From Zygnema cylindricum (lineage: Eukaryota > Streptophyta > Zygnematophyceae > Zygnematales > Zygnemataceae), in contig JBBHKE010002129.1 of the NCBI GenBank assembly GCA_037447655.1, positions 62,001-126,000 of the forward strand: a stretch of 64,000 bases of DNA, given 5' to 3'. Positions 33,487 to 44,500 of this stretch are shown here, piece by piece. The translations under genes were made by a program, and so were the position numbers. The notes under the pieces were generated by a model. That model saw only the letters and a program-made list of their open reading frames with translations, ran no database searches and was not told the origin of the DNA. How positions within the stretch are numbered: position 1 is the first letter of the stretch; each line of letters starts with the position of its first letter.

Positions 33487-34686
33487 CGTGAATCTCGACG
33501 CCATGGCTATTCTATTCGCTCTTGTTGCTGAAGTGTTATGGGAGGAAAATGTGTGTGGCTTTGTGCTGCAGTTTGTTCCTGGGAGATGGTTAAACAAAAA
33601 AAATTGACAAGAAAATGTTAATGAAGTAGGGAGAGAGAAGGAGAGAAGGAGAGAAGGAGCGGAGGTGGGAAGCGGAGCAAGCTGGAGGAGTGAGCTTGAT
33701 TTGAGAGTGGAGTATGCGTCGCTTTATTTCGACACCGTCCTACTGGAAATTGAGCGACTAGCGGTCGTTTGACAATCATCAGGTTGACGGTCGGAGATCA
33801 TACGTGATTTCAGGTGCTTTGGAGGGGTGGTCGCGCTGACCTGACACGTGGCAATAAAGAATACAAATATCGTTGACTTATTTCGGGCTAAGTTCGATTT
33901 CGTGAATAGCGTGGAGATGACGGGTGCAAGAATCTTGGGTATGTCTCGCGTGATGGACGGTCGAATGACGATTCTGGTAGTACAAAAAACGACGAAGTTG
34001 AAATCGAGGATAACGTACGGTAATTTCCCCCTTTACCTTCCACCTGACGCTCCCCCTACGACTTCACCTGTTGATATATGCATTTTTTCCATTCGACTTT
34101 GTTTCGATCTTTGATTGATATTGTTAATTGATGTTGTATTGTGTTTGAATCGAGGCGAAACTGGCTCACGACGGGAATGACTCTAATTTGAAAATGTTAG
34201 TGGATAAAAGGTACCCGAATACGAGGCAATGACATAGACCATTCAAACCAAACCGTTCTTTTCAAGTTGCCAATTGCATAAAATATACTTGCAACAACAC
34301 AATTGGAGGGATCCACTTATTTGTGAGATAACAGATGTTGTCGTGGTCGACACATCAGCTATATCTCCGATTATTTCTCTTCACCTGCCTTTAGCAGCTG
34401 CATAAAGTCTGGAGCGGTCCACTCAAAAACCATCTTCGATGATGTTCTTCACTCGCCTTAAAAACTGCAAAATCAGACTACAACATCAATCAATTGGATG
34501 TTTAGTTTGCCTTTATATTTGGTGTTCTAGATGAGTAACTACTTTTGGTTCAACTTAAAAAAAAAAATCTACCGCTTACTTCCATCGTCTTTACAAGTTT
34601 AGAATAAAACATATATGGTTAAAAGCAAAGTCATTCCGTTTGTAATGGGACTTTAGATGAGGTTATGAGTCGAGCCAAATTTACTT
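33487..34686 (-). pseudogene. Root-cap gene remnant D: promoter and first five codons only
   Basis: 33505-34179 is an inverted copy of the gene A upstream region, including G-box GACACGTGGC at 33843-33852, and 34180-34686 matches A's distal flank 8955-9449. The ATG (33504-33502 on -) is followed only by codons for MASRF before the sequence switches to MITE P3. D therefore lost its coding body. It preserves empty sites for both the hAT element (34172-34179) and Copia element 2 (34687-34691). Confidence 0.85.
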
Positions 34687-34691
34687 AAAAT

Positions 34692-35455
34692 GATGCACAA
34701 CTATACATTTGTAATATAGTATTGGGTGTTACTCTTGTCGTTACTCTAGTTATAATCACAACCTTATCCTCTTATATCATTTTCTCCCTCTTTTGGTAGA
34801 CGTTAAGGTTAGGTTTCAGCATCATTTGTATAAGTCGGGCTTTAAGATTTTTACCTTGTTCTTCGGGTGATATGAGATAAGCCTACAAAGACGTGAAAAA
34901 TATGACCGAGAACCTTCGTCAACGACCTCTTCGATAAGACCACTATGGCTTTTTACTTGTCCGTCCCTACCCCCTTTAATGTTAATCGTGAACTCATTCC
35001 GTTAAAACCATGTTCTTTTCTACCCCTCTCCTCACTCAATATGGTTTTAACGTGGGAAGGCTAGAATGTATTATAAAAGCTACACATTCAACGATACATA
35101 TGGTTGTTACCCAACACAACCGATCTTTGCAATATCCTTCCAGTCGACATTTATTGGTCGTCGAACATGTCCTACGCAACTCCTCGGCGTGAGACCCTTC
35201 GTCACGATTTGTTCACCTTATGACAGTTCTGGTGAGCTGACGGGTTTCGTGGACTCTTTTTATGCCGACCGTGAGGTTCAATGTTGGTGATCTATTAGTT
35301 TTTGTTCTTTATTTGGCATGTCACTTCGCTAGTGATCGTGCCGCAGGCAACCCATGGTTGTCCCAAACACTAAAGCATGTGTTCGTTCGTATTTTTATCA
35401 CCTTACTTTTTCGATTCACTAAGTTATAACTACCTTTATATTAACTTGTTTGCTT
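34692..35455. other. Intergenic stretch, nothing recognised
   Basis: No gene, RNA or repeat structure that I can support. Short open frames lack recognisable domains. Confidence 0.5.
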
Positions 35456-35463
35456 ATAAATAT

Positions 35464-36622
35464 TAGTGTTGTGTATCGGTAAGGATTTGCCGATAATCGA
35501 CATGGACCTTTTTTCCGGTACCCGATAAACGATTTATTGGTACGATATATCGTTATCGGTGTTATCGCCAATAAATAACTGATATTTATCGGTATTTATG
35601 CATACAACTATCGGCGATATATGTACGGACCGTACATATCAATTTATGACCAACACACTCAATTGTGCGTCATATTCCTCGGACGCGCCTTACTCACAAC
35701 CCCTATATACAGAGGTGTCTACCAATCAGATGACTTTTATAGTACAACTGTACAAGCATAGAAAGTATAGTAGCGCCATGAGATTTGTACGGCTTTGGTA
35801 CGAATCCAATAAAACGATGTAACTTTCACATCCGACGCCATGGCTTTGTCATTTTCTTCCTTAGGATCCACTAGAGACCTGTTACGTGTCAATCTATCGG
35901 TTTTTTGGCATAAGCCGCCAAAAGAGCAATTATGGGATGCCGACGCTCACGCTGGTCGTTTGCTCGTATGTTCTCATTCGAAGTCGCCCGTTCGATTCGG
36001 ACGGCGCGCAAAATGTTATTTTGCGTCCGTTGTACTTTGTGACTGACGTCCTTTTTCCATTCCATGTTCACCAGTTTGTCGATACAATTCCGTACGCTGT
36101 CGTAAAATCGTTGTTCAGTTAACAAGGCAAAAAGTGCAACGTATCTTTTCGTCAAAGTCCGTACTTTTCCCGTAAAAAACCATACATTTCCTGTAGATTT
36201 TCCGTTCAGTTTACCGGGCAGAAAGTAGTCCGCGTTTTTTTGCGAATTTTTCGAAAGTCACGAACTATTCATAAAAATCGGGATAAAAGGAAAATATCGT
36301 GCGAACAACTATGGTTTCGATACAATATTTTTATAATTATAAAGAATTATTTTAAATTTATCAACATTTATGTGTTGCGTTGTCCGTAATAAATCGCAGC
36401 GGAACAGATTCTTATACGTGGCATGCCACGCTTTATAAAGCCAATAATATAACACAGTATGTTATAAAGTACTATTGGATCCATACTATATTTTTTTGAG
36501 TTATCGCCGATATGGAATTTGTTGGTCTTAGGCCGATATATCGGAACCTCTGACTGTTCGATAACCGATAACTATTGGTATCGGTGTTATCGCGAAAATA
36601 TTTTTAGCGATACACAACACTA
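35464..36622. mobile_element. Non-autonomous hAT element (1159 bp)
   Basis: The terminal inverted repeats are TAGTGTTGTGTATCGG and CGATACACAACACTA. The perfect 8-bp duplication ATAAATAT flanks it (35456-35463 and 36623-36630). Subterminal regions are full of CGATA/TATCG repeats. No transposase frame is visible. A truncated relative (right end only) lies at 61355-61497. Confidence 0.9.
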
Positions 36623-36630
36623 ATAAATAT

Positions 36631-37309
36631 AGAACATGCAAGCTTTACAACTTGTTTGGTGTAAAATGGTTAGGTGGGAAACTTGGATTTTAAACAAGTT
36701 GCAAGGTCATCGATGGTCTTCGAGACAACGGTAACCAAAAAAACGATTGGAGAATTCGAGACGAAGTTGGGTACACTTGTTGGTTATTAATAGAGTCGAG
36801 TTGGTGTGGTCACAATCCCCTTTTAACTTTTGCTCACTTTGCAAACTCAACGATGCAATTCCCTTACGTTTTTTTATACAGTTGCTCTTACCTAACTAAG
36901 CACAACTACCTAACAATTAGACCACAACCAGCTAAGCCTTCTTGACCATGATTAATAACGGAAGATGCGGGACGAAGACGACACACGCCACGCTTTCCTT
37001 CTAAAACAAAACAAAATAGAGAGAAACTCAAGCGTGCGAAGTACACGCATGAAAGACCACCACACGACAAAAATAGAATCGACGATTATTGAAGCTGGAC
37101 GATTTTGACATGGACACAATATTCATTTTGGTTTATAGAAGCGTTGGTCTGCGCTATTTAACAACGTAAATACTAGACTCTATAATTTAGTAAGCCTCCT
37201 ATGACCCGTAATACCTGCACTAATTTGTACTCACCACATCATCATTCATTAAGTTAATTAAATTTGTATTTACAAAAACTAAGTGATTGTTGAGCCTTTA
37301 TATTCCACA
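36631..37309. other. Intergenic stretch, nothing recognised
   Basis: No supported gene or repeat. Confidence 0.5.
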
Positions 37310-38510
37310 CATCATCGACCACACGGGGAAGTCATTCCTTGAAGTTGTGAAAGCTATCACCGCATTTGTGCCATGTCCCACGAGGGTTTAAGAGTTACAA
37401 TTAACACAGGGTAGATTTATGGTTTAATGCTATTTAAACATTGTTTTATAAGAAACTTTGCGCATTCTACTAAGGGGGAGTAACCTCTAATTCGTGTCTC
37501 CCCCCCTCGCATATTTTGAATCTTGAATTTGTACTTCATACGAACTACGACCTACGATACGGACAAATTCTATGACATATGTGTTGACTTTCATACGACA
37601 ACAACCTTTATGATATTCATGGATTACATCTCTCCATTTCGAAATTGGGAAAGGGACCCTGAGAGTTTGAGACCCTTCCAGGCAGCGGGCGAAACTCTGC
37701 CCTTGTGACGTGGCAGCGCTCAATGTCACCTTCGCGCTCTCCCCTTGTACTTTTTCTAGCTCTTTCAATCACAAGATCCACACTAGTAGAAGTCCGCGAT
37801 ACCATTCCAGCTACGTTTTCATGAGATCTTTAGTCCAGCTGAAGTGCTGAACCCACGAACGAGATAGATCGTCCATCGCTATTAGAGTTAATGAATTGTT
37901 AGCGTTCGCACTAAATGTATCTTTTACATTTAGGCTTTTTTCGAGCCACTTATGTCAACATTGTCGGTGAGACTAATGTATGATTTGGCGTCAAAGGAAC
38001 ATAGCTGATCTGGAGTGATTTTTTTACTCCAATAGCGACCGGCGGTGTAGCGTTCGTAGCACGCTTCCCATCTTGCTTATGCCAATCGCAAATTGCCACG
38101 TGTCACAATTCTGCTACATAAAAAAACATGGCTTAAAGAGGTGATACTATATAAGCAAAAAAGGTTCTATGGGAAGGTCTAATTAGTTTGCTCTTTAAAT
38201 CCTGTCGCCTTCTGGCAACAATTTTTATAAAATTTTACACTTTTCTAGCTCTTGTCTTCTACGAAAAAGTGATAAGCTAATACATTTTTCCTTTTTTTTT
38301 TCAACTTACTTCTTTTTAAACGAACTCCAGGCTTTGAATCCAGAATTATTGAAATTTTGGCATGTTCTTGCGAACACTGAAAATAATAAACTGAAGACTT
38401 CAAAAAATTGTTGCTCTCAAACAGTACTACTACTTTCTTTTTCTCCAAACACATATCTATCTTTCATGGTCATTCCTGACATATATTTCGAGACAGGACT
38501 TTTGAACAAA
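37310..38510 (+). promoter_or_regulatory. Upstream region of SURNod19 gene E1
   Basis: Blocks at about 37310-37380 and 37660-37830 are repeated upstream of E2 (about 50850-51300); the second block recurs near 63600-63780. Motifs include TGACGTGGCAGCG near 37706, a G-box/ABRE GCCACGTGTC at 38095-38104 (E2 has GCCACGTGGC in the same place), and a TATA box TATATAAG at 38148-38155. The G-box lies about 45 bp upstream of the TATA box, and the predicted leader to the ATG is about 330 nt. Confidence 0.65.
37870..38046. mobile_element. Small MITE R1 in the E1 promoter
   Basis: Inverted ends are CGTCCATCGCTATTAGAG and CCAATAGCGACCGGCGG, about 175 bp apart. The same element sits at the matching place upstream of E2 (R2) and at the right window edge (R4), so it predates the gene duplication. 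Confidence 0.6.
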
Positions 38511-41500
38511 ATGTTTCCAAGATTTGTTGTTTTTGCACTTTTGTCATTATATTGCCACGTGTCAACTTTGGATTTGGAAGCTGAAATTCCTTCAACCAAA
38601 ACTTTTCTTTCTGAGCCTTTTCGTCTTAGTCCGGGCGGTGTTCACAAAAAAGTTTATGTACCGATTCCGATGCCCGAAGGACATGTCGGTCTCCGAGGCA
38701 TAACTGCGGAAATTGTCGACGAATTAGAAGCATCTGTTCCTTTAACCGAAGTTTATCTTCACCATTGGATTGCTGCATCACTACTTATCGATGATGACAA
38801 AGAAAATTCAGAGTCACAAATGTCACAAATGTCGGCAACTGAAGATGCGGAAGTTGCATTTGGGGTTTCTAAACAGTCAAATCTGGGTATTGGGGAATTG
38901 TCGGAAAATCAGAAGCGTTTGACCATGTCTTCTTCTGGGAGTTTTTGTGAACATGGAGGTTTGATTGCCTGGTTTGGAATTGGAGCGGAGACTCGGAAAA
39001 CAAATGCGGAATATCCGGCTCCATTTGCCTTAGAAACTGGAAATCCCAATTCGGTTCCAACGAGGAAAAAACTTGTTTGGTGGTCCGAAGTTCACGCCAT
39101 TGATACCAGAGGAGCTGTGAATACAAAGGCATGTATAGAATGCAGATGTGACATGTATAACACCACAAAAGACGGAAAAGGACAAGCGCTTCCGGAAGGA
39201 TATGTCGGTGGCCTTTTGTGTTGTTATACAGGTGTCAATTGTCGAGTGAAGGATGACTATGTGGGGAAGGAAAGAATTTTGCACTTTAAGTATACGGTGA
39301 AATGGGTACCCATGAGTCCTTGTGTGGTTCCTCTTCAAGCTTATTCCTTTGATGTCACAAATTGTAAGGTGAGGTGGAATTCTGACTCTACTTTTCTCTC
39401 TCCCTCTCTCTCCCTCTCCTGCTCCCTTTCCCCCTAACTCTCACCCTCCTTCTCCCCCTCCCTCTCACCCTCCTTCTCCCCCTCCCTCTCACCCTCCTTC
39501 TCCCCCTCCCTCCCCCCCTCGCCCCCCCCTCTGCCTCTCCATCTCCCTTTCCATCTCTCCATCCACAACAGATATTGAAGGAGTTTATGTTTCTGGGTTT
39601 TTTTCTTTGCAAGTGTAAAAATCTGATCGTCTTGTATTACAATCCTTTTGTGAACAGTATGCAAATTGTGAGATTTTTGTGGTTTGTTGGACTCATAATT
39701 GTTTGCCGATTCTCGTTTTAACTCATGTAAGTCAAAAATAAAGTGGTTAAAAGCTTTTCATGTGAATATAAATCGTGAGTCACTATTAGCCTTAAGAAAT
39801 AATTAGTACGAGGACCTTTTAGTGTTCTTATTTCTGTTTCCAGTCCAAATGAGGTGGGCGTTTGTGAAACGCCAAAAGACTGTGTTATGAAAAAATAAGA
39901 GACTATTATTAATGCTATTTTATGAAAGGATCGATAATAAACTCTGAGCTCACTTACAAGCACTTATAGCAGCAGAAGCATTCAGATTATAAAACATTAC
40001 ATCAACATTGAAGAGACATTTCAGAAAATTCTCACATTAAAAAAAAACTGAAATTACAATTTCTTCTCTATCTCTTCTATTACTTCATATAATCCTCCAA
40101 TTCCTCATTGATTGATTAACACACAGTCATGGTGTCCCTTAAATACAATACCATCCATGGGGTGACACGTGTGAGCGTGCGCCGCCAAGAAGCCTCCAGA
40201 AATCTGCCACCTGTCCGCAGATTAAGCTAGAATACTCTAAATTTCACTAAGGACTGAAACATTGCAAAACGACAAGTGAAAACGAAAGTACTAGACAAAA
40301 CTAGAAGTACTATCGTACTAAACTAGACGTACGAAAATCTAGACGCGAAACGAAACAACAAATATATTTCGCGAAACCTATAGAACTTTCAAGTAATTGT
40401 ACTTTCGGTATATTCTAGAAAGTACAGTTTTTCTTTCGCGAAATCAAACTGATTTTCGCGTGCGTACGATTCTTTCAATGAATCGTAACATTCCCCCTCT
40501 TCATTGAAGAATCGTTAAATCCCACTAGAACCAAAATAAACTCCTAAACTCTTGGCCGATTCTTTCAATATCCAACATCCCCCTCGTATTGGGAGAATCG
40601 TCACAAGGCGTAACAAACTCTTTCCGTGGTCGCCCCCTCTTAAACATAAAGGTTACCGCCGATTTCAATTTAAACATTCCTCAAACTGAAAACTCTTTCT
40701 CGTGAAATATTCATGCCTTCACCACATGGCACGTCGCCATATGATCGGTTCATGTAAACTCAAATGTCCTATTTTCCACAATTGATTTATACTCCTTCTC
40801 CCATGCCGGCTTCCACTTCGTTTCCCAATCACACGATTTTCTCGCCTCCGCGTATGATTGAGGATCGCCGGCCAAATTCTCGCACATTAATTGCTATAAA
40901 AGGAATTCCGTCTCCTTTGCATCGGAGACGAAATAATGGGAATTAGAATTCTCTCCACCAATTTTGTCATAAGAAAGCCGATTCGGTTTCTTTCCTCTAT
41001 TCTCTCGAGTACTTCTTCTAAGAAACGGAACTTGTTCCACATTTTGCTCCTCCTCGTCCATATTTGGTAAACTCGATTTTGAGCTTGAGGATTTTTGACT
41101 TTCCGTCGACAATTTGGAATTTCGGCTCACATTACTCCGAACATCAATGTCAATGTCTAATTTCTCCGAACTTGAATTAACATTTGATTTTCCCTTCTTG
41201 ATATTGACAATGGATTCCGGTTCCTCATCCGAGTCCGAATCCTCAATTTCCGGGAAATTGGCAACATCGTCTACCTCATAAAAATCAAGATTCTTCTTCA
41301 ATTCCGCCGATTTTTCAATAACCGATTTTAAGTCTTCATGAAAATTGACATTTCTGGATTCTTCCACAATGCGACGAACAGGATCAAATACACGATAAAG
41401 ATTTCCTTTCGTGCTATAGCCCACGAAAATTCCGGGCCAACTTCTCGCCGCAAATTTCCCTTTCCTTTTCACTTGATCCACATACACCGTAGCATGACAT

Positions 41501-44500
41501 CCCCAAATTCGGAGATGATGGAGGGCCGGTTTTCGCCCATAAAGTAATTCGAATGGTGTTTTGTCACCGGAAACCGAAGTAAGTCTCCGATTACAAATAT
41601 AATTGGCCGTGAGTATAGCATCTCCCCATAATGAGATACTTTGACCGGCCGAATGCACCATCGCCCTCACCATTTCTTGTAAGGTCCTATTCTTCCTTTC
41701 GGCTACTCCATTTGATTCCGGAGAATAAGGTGAAGTAAATTGTTGGGTAATTCCTTTCTCCTTACAATACCTCTCGAATGCGATAAATTCTCCTCCATTA
41801 TCCGAACGAATGGCTTTCAATTTCCGTTCGCATTGTCTTTCGGCAAATGCATGCCACTCAATAAAAGTTTGAAGAGCATCCGATTTTCTCTTCAATAATC
41901 GAACCCACGAAAATCTTGAATAATCATCAACAATGACCATAATATATCGATTTCCACCGAGGCTCTCCGGCTTAATTTGTCCACATAGATCAACGTGGAC
42001 AAGCTCCAAAGGATGTTGAGCCCGAAATTTCACATCTTTCGTTGGATGTGATTTCCGAATTTGTCGTCCTTGACTACATCCATCGCAACCATTTACTTTT
42101 TCACCGGTAGCAAGATCTAATCCTCTCACACATGCCGTTTTTATCATTTTCCTCAAATTTCCTTCGGATGTATGACACATCCGATGGTGCCATAACGTTA
42201 AATCTCCCTTTAATTCTGAGATTTGATTTAGAATGCCCGTAGAAGAAGCATTCATCCTCGGTCGCCTCCATAAAAGTCGGCTATGCATCGAATTGGTTAC
42301 TTCGCCTTCGCCGATTAATTTGCCGTCGACACGATATATACGAATCGCCGAATCACCTCTAGCGACTACGCTTCCACCGGCACGCTGAATTTGAGGTACG
42401 CTTAATAGATTCACTGAACCATCCGGAATATATAGGACATTTAATAGACGCGCCTCCGAAATAGTTTCATTTCCAAAGCGGTCCCATGTGGGTAAATTCA
42501 ATCGAACGGTACCCACTTTACCAACCGTAATCGTTTGTCCACTTGCTACCGTAATTAACTTTGGTACGGTAAGTGAACGCATGTCGTCAAAAAGTGTAGA
42601 GTCCGTACACACGTGGTGAGACGCTCCCGTGTCAATAATCCACTCCTTTTCGCGTGCGTCACTTGGTTCACTTAATGAATCAATAGAGAGGTGAAGACAA
42701 GTGAACGTTTGTCCACCTTCGTCTCCTTCAAAATTTCCCAAGTCAACAAAATTTCCATGACTTCCACCATGACCGCCATAGCGTCCACGACCACGACCAC
42801 TATCACGTCCGCGACCGCGACCTCCAAAACTGCGACCGCCTCTTACTCCTCCGCTACTAAATTTAGAGTAGCATTGTTGGCTCGTGTGGCCTAGTTTCCC
42901 ACAATTGAAGCATTCTTTCTCCTTTTCCGGACAAGAAGACGAAAAATGACCGGGCCGGTTGCAACGGAAACACAAGACGTTGCTATTATCATTCTGGACG
43001 GACCGAGGTCGAGAATTTCCGCCCCTATCAAGCCATTTTCCACGACCTCTCAGACCTCCTCCTTTTCCACCCCCTCTTCCACGGAAATAATGTAAGTCCG
43101 CGAATTCGGGAGCGGTCACATTCAAGGATCCCGTGTCCAAAGAGCCTTTTGAAGAGCTAACACGATTACTCTCCGACATCTTTAAATAATTCACAATAAA
43201 CTCATAGGTGTTATTTTCCCTCGCGAGTAAAATCTCCTTGAGGTGGGTCCACTTATCCGGTAACGCATTCAAAAATCCGGTTACTTTGTCCTCCTCCGTG
43301 ATCACTCTCCCATTGTTAAGAAGTTGCTCCACAATAATATTGAATCTCTTCACGGCATCGTCAAAGGATTCGTTGGATTTCATCTTGAATTGCATAAAAT
43401 CGGAAAACATATATTGGCCCTTGTTTTGGATTCCCCTCTCAAATTGGGATTCCAACGCCTTCCAACATCCGTGTGCGGTGCTATGCGTGAGGAAATGATC
43501 ATGCACGGATACCGAACAAGTTTGCATTAATCCGGTAATGGCCGCAAGATTCTTTCGCTTCCACAACCGACGAGCCTTCGCATCACCAACCGGTATTTTC
43601 TCTTCTCCATTGACGACCTTCCAAAGGCCTCTCAAAATCAATTGAGCTCGAATATATTTCTTCCACGAAGGGTAATTCGATCCATTGAATACGACGGTCT
43701 TTCCGGGCATCTGAAACATTTCCACTCCTCCTTGACTATCTTCTTCTAAATCGGAATCATCATCAAGCTTAAATTTCCCCCTCTTATCTTTCACTTTCTT
43801 TGCCTCCTCATCACTATCATCGGAATCATCTCCATCCGGATCGGGATCCGGCTCACCGTGAGCTAATTCATCAAACCTCCTATCCACAGCCGAGAACTTC
43901 TCATCAATTCGACGCATGAAGTTCTCCAAATACTCTCGCATTTGATTGTCGGACATCGAGCCACCGACACCTCTATTTTGATCAAACGAATCCGTGGGGA
44001 ATGATGACTCAAATGCAGCTCCGGTAAAACTGAACTCTTTCTCTTCTTTAGGAGGATCCTCGGGAGTCGGCAAATTTTCCCAAAAATTAGAAACGGGGGT
44101 AGTTGAAGAGGAGGGAGTGAAAGGGGACTTCTTTTTGTTCCTTCCCCCCATGCACTACAATGGAGCTCTACCCGCTCCGATACCAAATGAAAGGATCGAT
44201 AATAAACTCTGAGCTCACTTACAAGCACTTATAGCAGCAGAAGCATTCAGATTATAAAACATTACATCAACATTGAAGAGACATTTCAGAAAATTCTCAC
44301 ATTAAAAAAAAACTGAAATTACAATTTCTTCTCTATCTCTTCTATTACTTCATATAATCCTCCAATTCCTCATTGATTGATTAACACACAGTCATGGTGT
44401 CCCTTAAATACAATACCATCCATGGGGTGACACGTGTGAGCGTGCGCCGCCAAGAAGCCTCCAGAAATCTGCCACCTGTCCGCAGATTAAGCTAGAATAC

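Noticed and set aside
38334-38510. Longer N-terminus for E1, including the in-frame ATG at 38466
   Set aside because: It is not conserved in E2, where the upstream frame has a stop, and it would bury the signal peptide.
39369-39437. Continuation of E1 exon 1 into the CTCCCTCTC tract (and likewise E2 to 53108)
   Set aside because: The 5' splice sites at 39369 and 52857 join precisely to the IEYDV exon, as expected for SURNod19. The tract is intronic.
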